Shown piece after piece: positions 25,851 to 34,334 of a stretch of 64,000 nt of DNA. The notes below the pieces were generated by a model. The model was not told where the DNA came from and ran no database searches. It worked only from the letters and a program-made list of their open reading frames with translations. Origin of the DNA: an uncultured Oscillospiraceae bacterium (lineage in GTDB: Bacteria; Bacillota; Clostridia; Oscillospirales; Acutalibacteraceae); NCBI GenBank assembly GCA_900541975.1, contig UQLR01000008.1:35499-99498 (forward strand), given 5' to 3'. Positions within the stretch are counted from its first letter, which is position 1. Every line of letters begins with the position of its first letter. Made by a program: the position numbers and the translations under genes.

Positions 25851-28800
25851 TTATAGCCCAAAATATTTTTCAAAGAACTTTGTCAGCCTATCAATCACGC
25901 CTTGCTTTTTCTCCGCTCTCCCTCCGCCAAAGCGGGAAACGGGCGGCATAATTTTATCAATATCCGTTCCGATTGTTTTCAAAGCGCCGTCACGGAAAGA
26001 ATTTTCTATATACCGCTTGGTTTCCTCCGGCTTCAGCCTTTCAGAAGCAATGATTGCTTCCAATTCTGCTTCCTTTTCCTTTACAACAAATTCACGCCAT
26101 TCCAGCAGCACGTCAGAGACGTCGTTGATCCCGGCAAGAAAGGTTTCAATTAGCGCCTTTTTGCTGCGAAGCTCAGGGCTGGCGTCTACCGCCCGCCGAA
26201 TGGAGATGAGTACTTCTTTGTCTTCGCAGTGGGTGTCATGGTACTTCTTTACCAGCATGAGAATATAGTCGATATTGATCTCAATTTGCTTAATCAGCTC
26301 AATTTCAAATACAATATCGTCGTTAATATTTTCCTTATCGCCGTTTTCCCGCTGTCTCTTCCACTCATCCCGAAGGTCCTGATAGCGCCCCAGATAATCC
26401 TGCAGCTCCCGTTCTGACAAGATTTCATTTCCGCAAAAGTCGTCAAAGGAAACCAGGATATTCCGCATACGCAGAATCGCGCCGAACAGGCTGATAAACT
26501 CCTTTTGTTTTTTCTCCCCGATAATCGACGGCTCGGAAAGCGGAAATTTCTCAAGAAGCTCCTGAATCATATCGCGATAGCCGGGCCTCTCGTTTCCATC
26601 CGAATCCGTGTAGCCCTCATAGTAGTCCTTATAGCTTTTCAAAAGGACAATCCTACCGGCTTCTTTGTCGCCAAATAGAGCGATCGCCTCATCCGTCCGC
26701 TTTTGCAGGTTTCGAAAGCATACGATATTGCCGAAGGTTTTTATGGTGTTTAGAATACGGTTTGTTCTGGAAAAGGCCTGAATCAGCCCGTGCATTCTCA
26801 GGTTTTTATCCACCCACAGCGTATTGAGCGTGGTTGCGTCAAAGCCGGTCAAAAACATATTGACGACGATGAGCAAATCCAGCTCCTTGTTTTTCATCCG
26901 CAGGGAAACATCCTTGTAATAGTTCTGGAATTTTTCGCTGGTGGTGTCGTAATTGGTCCGGAACGTCCTGTTGTAATCCTGAATTGCGGCTTCCAGAAAA
27001 TCGCGGGAGGGCTGGTCCAGCGCGCTGGTGTCCTCTGGGTTTTCCTCGTCCAAAAGGCCCTCCGCCTCCTCTTCGTTGGCGCCATAGCTGTAAATCAGCG
27101 CAATTTTCAGCCGTTTGGCAGGCGCTTCCTCCATCTGCCGCCGAAATTCCGCATAATAATGCTTTGCGGCCTCCACAGAAGAAACGGCAAAAATGGAATT
27201 AAAGCCGCTCAACCGCTGTTTTTGCTTGATTTCTTCTATTTCATCCCGGCCGCTCGCGGAGGCCACCGCCGCAATATTTTGCAGAACGCTGAACGAATAG
27301 GTGCGCTGGTTCCGGTAGGTTTTCTGGTCAAAGTGGTCCAGAATGTACTTTGTCACCAGAGAAATCCGTTTGGGGGCTAAAAAGGCCTTTTCCCGGTCAA
27401 TGTCTTTGACCTGCTTGTCGTCAATATCCGGTTCCTTGTCCATCGTTTTGATATAGTCGACCCGGAACGGTAGGACGTTTTTGTCGTTGATTGCATCCAC
27501 GATGGTATACGTGTGCAGCGGAAGAACCCTTTTCCCATCCTTGTCCGGTTCGCCGCCAAAAACCTGCGGCGTAGTTTTCATGGCCGGCTTTCCATTATGC
27601 GGCGCATTGACCGCAAAAATCGGCGTGCCAGTAAAGCCAAATAGATGATATTTCTTAAAATGCTTGGTAATCGCCGTATGCATGTCCCCAAACTGGCTGC
27701 GGTGGCATTCGTCAAAGATAATGACCACCCGCTTTTGGTAGACGGCATGGGCGGGATTCTTTTTGATAAAGGTGGACAGCTTCTGAATCGTGGTGATGAT
27801 GATTTTATACTCATGGGGATTGCCCCGGCGGTCCCTGTCCTCCAACTGCCGCTGTAATACGGCGGTGGAGGTGTTGCTGTTGGCCGCCCCCTTTTCAAAG
27901 CGGTCGTATTCCTTCATGGTCTGGTAGTCCAGATCCTTTCGATCCACCACAAAAAGGACCTTGTCGATGTAGGGCAGCTTGGAAGCGATCTGCGCCGTTT
28001 TAAAGGAAGTCAGGGTCTTGCCGCTGCCGGTGGTGTGCCAGATATATCCGCCGCCGGCAATGGTCCCATAGGTTTTATAATTGTTTGCAATCTCCAGCTT
28101 GCTTAAAATCCGTTCCGTTGCGGCAATTTGGTAGGGGCGCATGACCAGCAGCATATTTTCCGCTGTAAAAACGCAGTACCGGGTCAAAAGGTTCAGCAGC
28201 GTATGCTTGGAGAAAAAGGTTTTCGTAAAATCCACCAAATCCGGAATGATGCGGTTTTGTGCATCCGCCCAGAAGGAGGTAAACTCAAAGCTGTGGCTGG
28301 TTTTTCCCTTGACACTTTTCCCGGAGGCTGCCGCCTCCCGGATATGGTTGAAACGGGTGCTGTTGGAATAATACTTGGTATTGGTGCCATTGGAAATGAC
28401 AAAAATCTGCACATACTCAAAAAGCCCAGAGGCCGCCCAGAAGCTCTCCCGCTGGTAGCGGTTGATCTGGTTGAACGCCTCCCGGATGGCGACGCCCCGG
28501 CGTTTGAGTTCAATATGTACCATGGGCAGGCCGTTGACCAGAACCGTTACATCATAGCGGTTTTTATGAGTTCCTTCCGCGACGGCATACTGGTTGATGA
28601 CCTGCAAGCGGTTGTTGTAGATGTTCCTTTTATCCAGCAGATAGATATTTTTCGTAGAGCCGTTGTCCCTGCGGAGGATCTGGATATAATCGTCCTGAAT
28701 ACGGCGGGTTTTCTCCACGATCCCATCGTTTTTCCCCGCGATGCATTCAGAGAAAAACTGCTCCCACTCGCTGTCGGAAAAAACATAGTTGTTGAGCAGT

Positions 28801-29000
28801 TCCAGCTGTTTGCGCAGGTTGGCGATCAGCGCCTTTTCGTCGTGAATGGCAAGATATTCATACCCCTGCTCTATCAGCAGGCTGATAAGCTCCTTTTCCA
28901 GCGCCGCCTCGCTCTGGTAGGCGTCCGCTTTACGCGGCAGCGGCGTATACTCTGCCACAACGGTACTTTCCGTTGTTTGGGCAACGATGTTGTAATTCAT
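25851..29000 (-). CDS. hsdR: Type I restriction enzyme, endonuclease subunit R
   Basis: A 1049-residue protein. The N-terminal nuclease has the PD-(D/E)xK-type motif (YDVTVLVNGLPMVHIELK) near residues 150-170. The motor domain has Walker A TTGSGKTLTSF, Walker B/helicase motif IIFDECHRSQFGD and later helicase motifs (GTPIF, FLTGFDATTLNT, QAFSRTNRI). The C-terminus is helical and binds the methylase. HsdR translocates DNA and cuts unmethylated foreign DNA together with HsdM and HsdS. The start codon and first two residues (MNY) lie inside the inverted repeat of the neighbouring cassette, and there is no Shine-Dalgarno at normal spacing; initiation probably depends on a 10-codon mini-ORF ending ATGA. 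Confidence 0.94.
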   Translation of the reverse strand: MNYNIVAQTTESTVVAEYTPLPRKADAYQSEAALEKELISLLIEQGYEYLAIHDEKALIANLRKQLELLNNYVFSDSEWEQFFSECIAGKNDGIVEKTRRIQDDYIQILRRDNGSTKNIYLLDKRNIYNNRLQVINQYAVAEGTHKNRYDVTVLVNGLPMVHIELKRRGVAIREAFNQINRYQRESFWAASGLFEYVQIFVISNGTNTKYYSNSTRFNHIREAAASGKSVKGKTSHSFEFTSFWADAQNRIIPDLVDFTKTFFSKHTLLNLLTRYCVFTAENMLLVMRPYQIAATERILSKLEIANNYKTYGTIAGGGYIWHTTGSGKTLTSFKTAQIASKLPYIDKVLFVVDRKDLDYQTMKEYDRFEKGAANSNTSTAVLQRQLEDRDRRGNPHEYKIIITTIQKLSTFIKKNPAHAVYQKRVVIIFDECHRSQFGDMHTAITKHFKKYHLFGFTGTPIFAVNAPHNGKPAMKTTPQVFGGEPDKDGKRVLPLHTYTIVDAINDKNVLPFRVDYIKTMDKEPDIDDKQVKDIDREKAFLAPKRISLVTKYILDHFDQKTYRNQRTYSFSVLQNIAAVASASGRDEIEEIKQKQRLSGFNSIFAVSSVEAAKHYYAEFRRQMEEAPAKRLKIALIYSYGANEEEAEGLLDEENPEDTSALDQPSRDFLEAAIQDYNRTFRTNYDTTSEKFQNYYKDVSLRMKNKELDLLIVVNMFLTGFDATTLNTLWVDKNLRMHGLIQAFSRTNRILNTIKTFGNIVCFRNLQKRTDEAIALFGDKEAGRIVLLKSYKDYYEGYTDSDGNERPGYRDMIQELLEKFPLSEPSIIGEKKQKEFISLFGAILRMRNILVSFDDFCGNEILSERELQDYLGRYQDLRDEWKRQRENGDKENINDDIVFEIELIKQIEINIDYILMLVKKYHDTHCEDKEVLISIRRAVDASPELRSKKALIETFLAGINDVSDVLLEWREFVVKEKEAELEAIIASERLKPEETKRYIENSFRDGALKTIGTDIDKIMPPVSRFGGGRAEKKQGVIDRLTKFFEKYFGL

Positions 29001-29026
29001 AATTTAGAATGCATAATGCAGAATTG
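28992..29026 (+). repeat. Left terminal inverted repeat of the four-helix-bundle cassette
   Basis: 35 bp beginning GTAATTCATAATTTAG. It matches the reverse complement of 29403-29437 at 30 of 35 positions. It contains the hsdR start codon (28998-29000). Confidence 0.8.
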
Positions 29027-29029
29027 CAT
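28997..29029 (-). CDS. Ten-codon mini-ORF relaying translation into hsdR
   Basis: ATG at 29029-29027 overlaps the four-helix-bundle stop (TAATG) and has AAAGGAG at 6-nt spacing. The frame MQFCIMHSKL ends in TGA at 28999-28997, which overlaps the hsdR ATG (ATGA). This links three frames by stop-start overlaps. It is likely a translational relay rather than a functional peptide. Confidence 0.5.
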   Translation of the reverse strand: MQFCIMHSKL

Positions 29030-29388
29030 TACGTTCTCCTTTCCTTTGAGGATTTTACAATGCGCGTCAGGATTTTAAGCAGTTCCTGATTATCGGTATA
29101 GATACTGTCAAACTGCTTTTTATCCATAAAACCGGTTTCATACAGCAATTCAAGCCAGTATTCTGTTTCCGATGCTTCTTTTAGCGCAACGCTCATTTTA
29201 GAGATGAAATCAGGCTTGCTTTGCCCTCTGATCGCCTCTTTTACATTGGCGCCGATGCTTGTCCCGCTTCGGAGTAATTGCTTCGATAAAACAAACTCGT
29301 TTTTATCGCTGCACAAATATTGATACAGCCGCACAATGCGCACGGCAAACGCCTTGCTTTTCTCCACAACGATATTTTCTTCCTTCAC
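29029..29388 (-). CDS. Four-helix-bundle protein of the S23/IVS (Avd-like) family
   Basis: A 119-residue all-helical protein. KSKAFAVRIVRLYQYL, LSKQLLRSGTSIGANVKEAI and ASETEYWLELLYETGF are the family's conserved segments. Related proteins are encoded in 23S rRNA intervening sequences and include Avd of diversity-generating retroelements; the molecular function of stand-alone members is unknown. A GTG start at 29388 is chosen because GAGGTG lies 6 nt upstream and the family usually begins with (M)KEENI. It is bracketed by 35-bp inverted repeats inside the hsd operon, an unusual position for a non-restriction gene. Confidence 0.9.
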   Translation of the reverse strand: MKEENIVVEKSKAFAVRIVRLYQYLCSDKNEFVLSKQLLRSGTSIGANVKEAIRGQSKPDFISKMSVALKEASETEYWLELLYETGFMDKKQFDSIYTDNQELLKILTRIVKSSKERRT

Positions 29389-29402
29389 TCTTTGCACCTC
29401 TT

Positions 29403-29437
29403 CAATTATGCATTGTGCATTATGAATTATGAATTGC
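29403..29437 (-). repeat. Right terminal inverted repeat of the four-helix-bundle cassette
   Basis: On the minus strand it begins GCAATTCATAATTCAT. It contains the hsdS stop codon (29427-29429), and its inner edge abuts the Shine-Dalgarno of the four-helix-bundle gene. Confidence 0.8.
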
Positions 29438-30617
29438 GTGATAAACTTTTGAATTTCAATAGTTTATCACGATAGTATTCATATTGTTTTTGCCTTGCCT
29501 CAATCTCGGCGGGCAGGCCGCTGGTGAGGTCGTTGCAAAGTTGGTGGAAGCTATCTAACAAATTAGCAATATGCTTCTGAGTTTCTATATTAGGAAGTGG
29601 AATTTCAATTTCCTTTAATGCTGGTATGCTGGAATGGACAACCTTGCTCTTCACTTTACCTTTGCTCTTTTGGGCTTGGGCGGCAGTAGTGGATAGAGCA
29701 TAGGACAAATAGCGCGGCTCTTGTTGGTGTTTTAAGACAACAGTATCGCCACCTGCTATACATTTATCATTACCCAGATAGGCGATAGATTTTGCAATTT
29801 CCTCAACGCTTTCTCCCGTGATAGTGAAAATAATATCTCCGTGTTCAAAGTATTTAGGCGAAGCAATAACATCTTCTCTTGTATGAGAAATACACTCTGT
29901 AAAACTAATCTCATACGATGTATAAATTTCTCCATAGCGAACACAAGGTATGCCATCGGTAGTAACTTCATCACGCTTGACGCCAGCACCACGGTAAATA
30001 TCAGTTGCAATATCGCCCAGTTTCACCATCGGCACATCATTTCCGAATGTTAGCAACTCATCCCGATAATACTCATACTGTTTCCGTCTGGCGGTGAGTT
30101 CTGCTTTTAGGGTTCTATTTAGCTCATCGGTGAGTTCGGTAAAGCTGTCCAAAATCCGCACGATTTTCTGCTGGACGGGCAGAGGGGGGAGGGGGATTTT
30201 GAATGTAGAATATATGCTAATCCATAACCGTTTGTGTTCATCAGATGAAAAATTGATATTTCCCATTACATGATAAATATAACGTAGTATTGTACGTTCA
30301 TTATCTGCAAGCAACATTTTCATTGCGGATGATTTTACTTTGAATGGGAAATCCACCCACTTAAATGCACCAGTAAAATCATCAAAAATGATTACAGGAT
30401 TTTCTTTTGAAGCGTTATAAACACCATCTGTTTCACTGGTATAGCCTAAAATGAACGACTGTCCAGCTGTCAAAACTGGTGTACTATAATTATCATCATA
30501 CTGTGTAGATTTTACGATGTACTTTGAAGGTTGTTCGTAGTTAACCACTTCGCCTATTGAGACAAATTCTACGCCGTTCGGACAAAGTTCTTTTATCAAT
30601 TCATCAAGTTTGCTCAT
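29427..30617 (-). CDS. hsdS: Type I restriction enzyme, specificity subunit S
   Basis: A 396-residue protein with two target-recognition domains, each followed by a conserved helical spacer. The spacers are recognised by [19 protein letters not shown] plus [14 protein letters not shown] in the middle, and by [19 protein letters not shown] plus [14 protein letters not shown] at the end. It sets the DNA sequence recognised by the methylase and endonuclease. The ATG overlaps the hsdM stop (ATGA). The last residues (SRNS) and the stop codon are encoded in the cassette inverted repeat, so the native C-terminus has probably been replaced by a few residues. The two similar spacers could allow recombination between domains. 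Confidence 0.93.
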   Translation of the reverse strand: MSKLDELIKELCPNGVEFVSIGEVVNYEQPSKYIVKSTQYDDNYSTPVLTAGQSFILGYTSETDGVYNASKENPVIIFDDFTGAFKWVDFPFKVKSSAMKMLLADNERTILRYIYHVMGNINFSSDEHKRLWISIYSTFKIPLPPLPVQQKIVRILDSFTELTDELNRTLKAELTARRKQYEYYRDELLTFGNDVPMVKLGDIATDIYRGAGVKRDEVTTDGIPCVRYGEIYTSYEISFTECISHTREDVIASPKYFEHGDIIFTITGESVEEIAKSIAYLGNDKCIAGGDTVVLKHQQEPRYLSYALSTTAAQAQKSKGKVKSKVVHSSIPALKEIEIPLPNIETQKHIANLLDSFHQLCNDLTSGLPAEIEARQKQYEYYRDKLLKFKSLSRNS

Positions 30618-32182
30618 GCGTCCACCCCGATTTCAGCAATGATCTTGTCTATTTCTTCTCTCAAAACTTGTTCTTTCGCCACAATTTCGGCAATCTCCGC
30701 GTTGAGCTTCACAATGTCGATTTTCTCCCGGGTGTCCTCCTGCTCCACATAGGTGGAAACCGACAGGTTATAGCCCTGCCCGGCGATTTCGTCGTTTGGC
30801 ACCAGCCGGGTGAAATACTGCCTGTCCTCCCGTTTTGCAAAGGCTTCCACAATGGCGTCGATATTCTCCTGCGTCAGCTTGTTGCTGTTCGTTACCTTGA
30901 CGCACTCTTTGGAAGCGTCGATAAACAGGGTTGCATTGTCCGATTTTGATTTTTTCAAAACCATAATACAGGTCGCAATGCTTGTGCCAAAGAAAAGGTT
31001 ATCGGGAAGCTGTATCACACAATCAATAAAGTTGTTGTCAATCAGATACTTGCGGATTTTCTGCTCCGCGCCACCGCGGTACATCACGCCGGGAAAGCAG
31101 ACGATGGCCGCCGTGCCGCTGGTGGCCAGCCACGAAAGGCTGTGCATGATAAAGGCAAGGTCAGCCTTTGATTTTGGGGCGAGCACACCCGCCGGGGAAA
31201 AGCGCGGGTCGTTAATCATCAGGGGATTGCCATCCCCGTCCCATTTGATCGAGTACGGCGGATTGGAAACAATCGCTTCAAAAGGCTCGTCGTCCCAATG
31301 CTGCGGTTCGGTCAGGGTGTCCCCGTGGGCGATATTGAATTTGTCGTAATCAATATCATGCAGGAACATGTTGATGCGGCAAAGGTTGTAGGTGGTGATG
31401 TTGATTTCCTGCCCGAAAAAGCCCTGCCGGACATTCTCTTTTCCTAAAATCTTTGCCGCTTTCAGAAGCAGGGAACCGCTGCCGCAAGCGGGATCGTAAA
31501 CCTTGTTGATCTCCGTCTTACCATAGACCGCAATCCTTGTGAGAAGCTCGGAAACCTCCTGCGGGGTAAAGTACTCACCGCCGCTTTTTCCGGCGTTGGA
31601 GGCGTACATGCCCATGAGGTATTCATAGGCGTCACCGAAGGCGTCAATGGTGTTGTCCTGATAATTGCCCAGCTTCATGTCGGCGACACCGTTCATCAGC
31701 TTCATGAGGCGCTCATTGCGCTTGGCAACTGTGCCGCCCAGTTTGTTGCTGTTGACGTCGATATCGTCAAACAGGCCCTTAAAATCGTCCTCGCTGGCGC
31801 TGCCCTGCGCGGAGGCCTCAATGCTGCGGAAAACCGCCTCCAGCGTTTCGTTTAGGTTTTCATCCTGCGGCGCTTTGGCGCGGACGTTTTCAAACAGCTC
31901 GCTGGGAAGGATGAAAAAGCCTTTTTCAACCACCAGTCCGGCGCGGGCCTCTTCCGCCTCCGCGTCGGAGAGCGCCGCATAATCAAACTCCGTATTTCCG
32001 GCCTCCCATTCGCCGCGGTTGATATACCCCGCAAGGTTTTCGGAGATATAGCGGTAGAACAGCATCCCCAGCACATACTGCTTGAAGTCCCAGCCGTCCA
32101 CACTGCCCCGCAGGTCGTTGGCAATATTCCAAATCACGCGGTGAAGCTCCGCGCGTTCCTGTTCCTTCTTTGTATCTGTCAT
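30614..32182 (-). CDS. hsdM: Type I restriction enzyme, methylase subunit M
   Basis: A 522-residue N6-adenine methyltransferase. An N-terminal helical domain is followed by the SAM-binding [13 protein letters not shown] motif and the catalytic NPPYSIKW motif. With HsdS it methylates the recognition site, and with HsdR it forms the restriction complex. The start MTDTKKEQ at 32182 follows GGAATGGGG; the in-frame upstream ATG lies within the XRE gene and has no site. It overlaps hsdS by four bases. Confidence 0.95.
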   Translation of the reverse strand: MTDTKKEQERAELHRVIWNIANDLRGSVDGWDFKQYVLGMLFYRYISENLAGYINRGEWEAGNTEFDYAALSDAEAEEARAGLVVEKGFFILPSELFENVRAKAPQDENLNETLEAVFRSIEASAQGSASEDDFKGLFDDIDVNSNKLGGTVAKRNERLMKLMNGVADMKLGNYQDNTIDAFGDAYEYLMGMYASNAGKSGGEYFTPQEVSELLTRIAVYGKTEINKVYDPACGSGSLLLKAAKILGKENVRQGFFGQEINITTYNLCRINMFLHDIDYDKFNIAHGDTLTEPQHWDDEPFEAIVSNPPYSIKWDGDGNPLMINDPRFSPAGVLAPKSKADLAFIMHSLSWLATSGTAAIVCFPGVMYRGGAEQKIRKYLIDNNFIDCVIQLPDNLFFGTSIATCIMVLKKSKSDNATLFIDASKECVKVTNSNKLTQENIDAIVEAFAKREDRQYFTRLVPNDEIAGQGYNLSVSTYVEQEDTREKIDIVKLNAEIAEIVAKEQVLREEIDKIIAEIGVDA

Positions 32183-32198
32183 TGGTAAGACCCCATTC

Positions 32199-32408
32199 CT
32201 ATTTTTCATCGTCTAAAACTTCCATGATATCGCCGACATCTACACGCAGCGCATGGCATACCTTGACCAAAACTTCCATGCTGACATATTCGTCCTTCGC
32301 CAGCTTGGACACAGAGGCCGGACTGAGCCCCGCCGCGATCCGCAGGTCTTTCTTTTTCATATCCCGGTCAATTAACAGCTTAAATAGCTTTTTATAGGAA
32401 ACACCCAT
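32199..32408 (-). CDS. XRE-family helix-turn-helix regulator of the hsd operon
   Basis: A 69-residue Cro/CI-type DNA-binding protein: one HTH of the XRE family ([18 protein letters not shown] with the recognition helix in the second half). It is the first gene of the restriction operon, 16 nt upstream of hsdM, immediately behind the operon promoter. Small XRE proteins in this position often delay or limit restriction-modification expression on entry to a new host, so autoregulation is likely but inferred. Confidence 0.88.
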   Translation of the reverse strand: MGVSYKKLFKLLIDRDMKKKDLRIAAGLSPASVSKLAKDEYVSMEVLVKVCHALRVDVGDIMEVLDDEK

Positions 32409-32443
32409 CCGTGTGCCGCCTCGCTTTCCTTTGTTTATCTTCT

Positions 32444-32472
32444 ATTATATAACAAAAAATTCACATATACAA
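32444..32472 (-). promoter_or_regulatory. Promoter of the XRE-hsdM-hsdS-hsdR operon
   Basis: Minus strand TTGTAT (32472-32467), 17-bp spacer and perfect TATAAT (32449-32444), about 36 bases upstream of the XRE start codon. The surrounding AT-rich sequence has partial dyad symmetry (TATATAAC and CATATAC) that could be an operator. Confidence 0.7.
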
Positions 32473-32579
32473 GATTTTTTGCTTGTTTGCGAATGAAGCG
32501 TATATAGTTATAGCAGTTTATTTTCTGTTCCGCAACAGAAACGTACGGATAACCTTTATCCTTATGTTGTAATTGTTTT

Positions 32580-33551
32580 TCATCTGCCCAGATAGTGCCC
32601 GGCAATAACGGAAATCCGGTTATGCCCGAGCTGGCGGCTGACGTACAGCATGACCTTTTTATCGTAGACCACGCCTCGCCTGTCCTTCTTGCACCGATAG
32701 TAAGAAGATACAATCTGCCATGTTTTGACGCGGCTCCCGTCTGGCTTTTTTAGATAGCTCCCGTCCGAGTTCCGCACCGGTCTTAATTCCCAGATGGGCG
32801 GCAGGTTGCGGAAATCCCTCCCTTCCGTTTTCCGCAGCTTTTCCTGATAACTGTGATACATGGCATTCGCATACTCTCTCCGGCAGTCGTGTACGTCCAT
32901 GTGAGAGGGAACGGAGGAAAAAACAGGCCTTCCGGCAGGATTTCCAGCAAACTTCAAGACCGCTTCTTCCTTCCCCGGAAGTACGTCAATGTCCCGCACC
33001 TTGCCACCCTTGCCCTTTATCTGGCAGATCGTCATGCTTCCGTCTGTGTTTTGGCGGATCTGTTCCGGCTTTACCGCCGCCAGTTCATGGCGGCGCAGGC
33101 CGGTTGCTTTTGCAAAGGCGAGAATATCCGCGTTGTTCTCCTTGGAAAAGCCGTAGTCGCGGGCGGCTTCCTTCCGACTTCGCTGAATATCTTCCCGCCG
33201 CCGTTCTGGAAGCTGAATGGCAAAATCCTGAGATGTACAGCCGTAGAGTTTGCACAGCGCCGCCCTTTGAGTTGAAAGGGTATAGGCAGACAGTCTCCGG
33301 TCAATCCCGTTTTGCAGATAGGTTTCCACATACGGCCGGGCGGCTTCCAGCGTCCGGCATTTGTACTGCGCCTTCGCCCAGTTGGCAAAGGCGCAGCTTT
33401 GTTTCATATACGTTTCAAACGTGCGGTAGGAGAAGATACCGGCGGGGGAATGGGTAGCTTCCGCCCGTTTTGCATCATGGCGGCTTTCTCCAATGCGGAG
33501 TTGGTCTTGCAGGGTTTTCTGCACCTGCCGAACCATAGATTTATGTTTCAT
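32580..33551 (-). CDS. Tyrosine recombinase (integrase family)
   Basis: A 323-residue protein with an N-terminal SAM-like DNA-binding half and a C-terminal catalytic domain. Catalytic residues are visible: Arg in ATGLRRHELA, a Lys-containing KGKGGKVRDI beta-hairpin, His-x-x-Arg in VHDCRRE, His in RQLGHNR and the nucleophile Tyr in IAGHYL near the C-terminus. GGAGG precedes the ATG. It is the second recombinase on this element and lies beside the hsd operon, so it may move the restriction cassette or be an older integration module. Confidence 0.88.
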   Translation of the reverse strand: MKHKSMVRQVQKTLQDQLRIGESRHDAKRAEATHSPAGIFSYRTFETYMKQSCAFANWAKAQYKCRTLEAARPYVETYLQNGIDRRLSAYTLSTQRAALCKLYGCTSQDFAIQLPERRREDIQRSRKEAARDYGFSKENNADILAFAKATGLRRHELAAVKPEQIRQNTDGSMTICQIKGKGGKVRDIDVLPGKEEAVLKFAGNPAGRPVFSSVPSHMDVHDCRREYANAMYHSYQEKLRKTEGRDFRNLPPIWELRPVRNSDGSYLKKPDGSRVKTWQIVSSYYRCKKDRRGVVYDKKVMLYVSRQLGHNRISVIAGHYLGR

Positions 33552-33674
33552 ACCGGCCTCCTTTCAAAAGGACGCAGTTATCCCGTTGAAAACGGGGGAT
33601 TGGTTGGGCGTTTCGGCGAGATTTTTTAGACAGCTTCCCGGTGCTGTTTTCCCGGTTTCATGGGCTTTTGCGGA

Positions 33675-33705
33675 TTTTTAGAAGGCCGTCGAGGCCTTCT
33701 AAAAA
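33675..33705. terminator. Long AT-flanked hairpin upstream of the integrase gene
   Basis: TTTTTAGAAGGCC and GGCCTTCTAAAAA form a perfect 13-bp stem around GTCGA. On either strand the arm ends in a T run, so it can act as a bidirectional terminator. Confidence 0.65.
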
Positions 33706-33838
33706 TTTTACTCCACTGCCGTTGGCAGTTCCGTTTACCCGGCGATTTTTTCAAAATCTCCGTGTAATCGTTCTGCCTATGTTCTCTCCCGCGTCCGGCG
33801 GGAGAGACGCACAGCCTAATCGGGTCTGCTGTGCTTCC

Positions 33839-33979
33839 TTCGAACCAGTTCCCGCCGTTATTCGCTCGGACAGGTCACTGCTTCTTCGAACCGTTTGCCG
33901 CCATTATCCGTCTGGACGGGGCCACCGCTCTTCGAACCATTTAGCCGCCTCTTTATCGTCAAGGTAGGCCACTGCTTTT
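33839..33979. repeat. Three tandem 46-bp imperfect repeats with TTCGAACC
   Basis: TTCGAACC recurs at 33839, 33885 and 33931, exactly 46 bp apart. Each unit then shows a GCCGCC-like block, TTAT and a GG(A)C..GG..CACTGCTT tail; the third unit has a small indel. Because 46 is not a multiple of three, the same short peptide pattern (NGGKRFEEA-like on the minus strand) falls in a different frame in each unit and soon meets a stop. No known repeat family is recognised. Confidence 0.65.
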
Positions 33980-34010
33980 TTCACTCCCTTCGTCTTTTCA
34001 TGCTACATCT

Positions 34011-34265
34011 TTAGTATGACGAATACTGATAACTCCCAATAAACGCAAAAAAGCGGCGCCCCCAAATATGGGAGTGCCGCCCGCAGTGGCCCGCCCGACG
34101 AAAGGTTCGAAGTTTCGTCAGGCGGCGAGGCTGGTCGTCTCTGCATGTCTCCGTCTATTTCTCCTGTCTCTCCGTTTTTCCGTATTACTTGTTTCCCTCT
34201 TTGTTCTCCACCGCTTGTTCTCTGCCGCAGTTTCCCGCCTCACTCTTAGTATGATGGATATTGAC
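34011..34265 (+). repeat. Direct repeats TTAGTATGAyGrATAyTGAy
   Basis: Copies at 34011-34030 and 34246-34265 differ at only a few positions. A related copy (AGTATGACGGAAACTG) lies at 25820-25835 on the same strand, just outside the 3' end of hsdR. The outer pair would enclose the hsd operon and the tyrosine integrase. Confidence 0.5.
34091..34125. repeat. Hairpin presenting GGTTCGAAG in its loop
   Basis: CCGCCcGACGAAA and TTTCGTCaGGCGG pair over 12 of 13 positions, leaving the 9-nt loop GGTTCGAAG, the same motif that heads the tandem repeats. Confidence 0.5.
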
Positions 34266-34275
34266 CTCAAAAAGT

Positions 34276-34301
34276 AAGGGCAGGCGTTTTCGCCTGCCCT
34301 T
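34276..34301 (+). terminator. Terminator hairpin at the right end of the element
   Basis: AAGGGCAGGCG (34276-34286) and CGCCTGCCCTT (34291-34301), loop TTTT, followed by TGCTTTCTC. It could isolate the element from the flanking chromosome. Confidence 0.7.
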
Positions 34302-34334
34302 TGCTTTCTCTTATGCCGGTTCCCTCTGCTCTTA

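Larger units (their letters stand above)
28992..29437. mobile_element. 446-bp inverted-repeat cassette with a four-helix-bundle gene
   Basis: 35-bp imperfect terminal inverted repeats (28992-29026 and 29403-29437, 30/35 identical) enclose a single S23-type gene and little else. The cassette interrupts the hsdS-hsdR junction, contributing the hsdS stop codon at one end and the hsdR start codon at the other. Size and repeats resemble a MITE-like or 23S rRNA intervening-sequence-like unit. No target-site duplication was identified and no transposase is encoded. Confidence 0.65.

Noticed and set aside
28128-29078. A 316-codon plus-strand open frame antisense to hsdR
   Set aside because: HsdR motifs are intact on the minus strand and the antisense product shows no domain.
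33839-33979. CRISPR array
   Set aside because: Units are imperfect over their whole 46-bp length, with no invariant repeat and unique spacer pattern, and no cas genes are nearby.
33839-34125. tRNA gene or tRNA-derived attachment site suggested by GGTTCGAA
   Set aside because: The motif resembles a T-psi-C loop, but no acceptor, D or anticodon stems could be folded around any copy.
34068-34277. A 69-codon frame at the right end of the element
   Set aside because: It starts inside a hairpin, lacks a ribosome binding site and has skewed Leu/Arg/Ser composition typical of non-coding translation.
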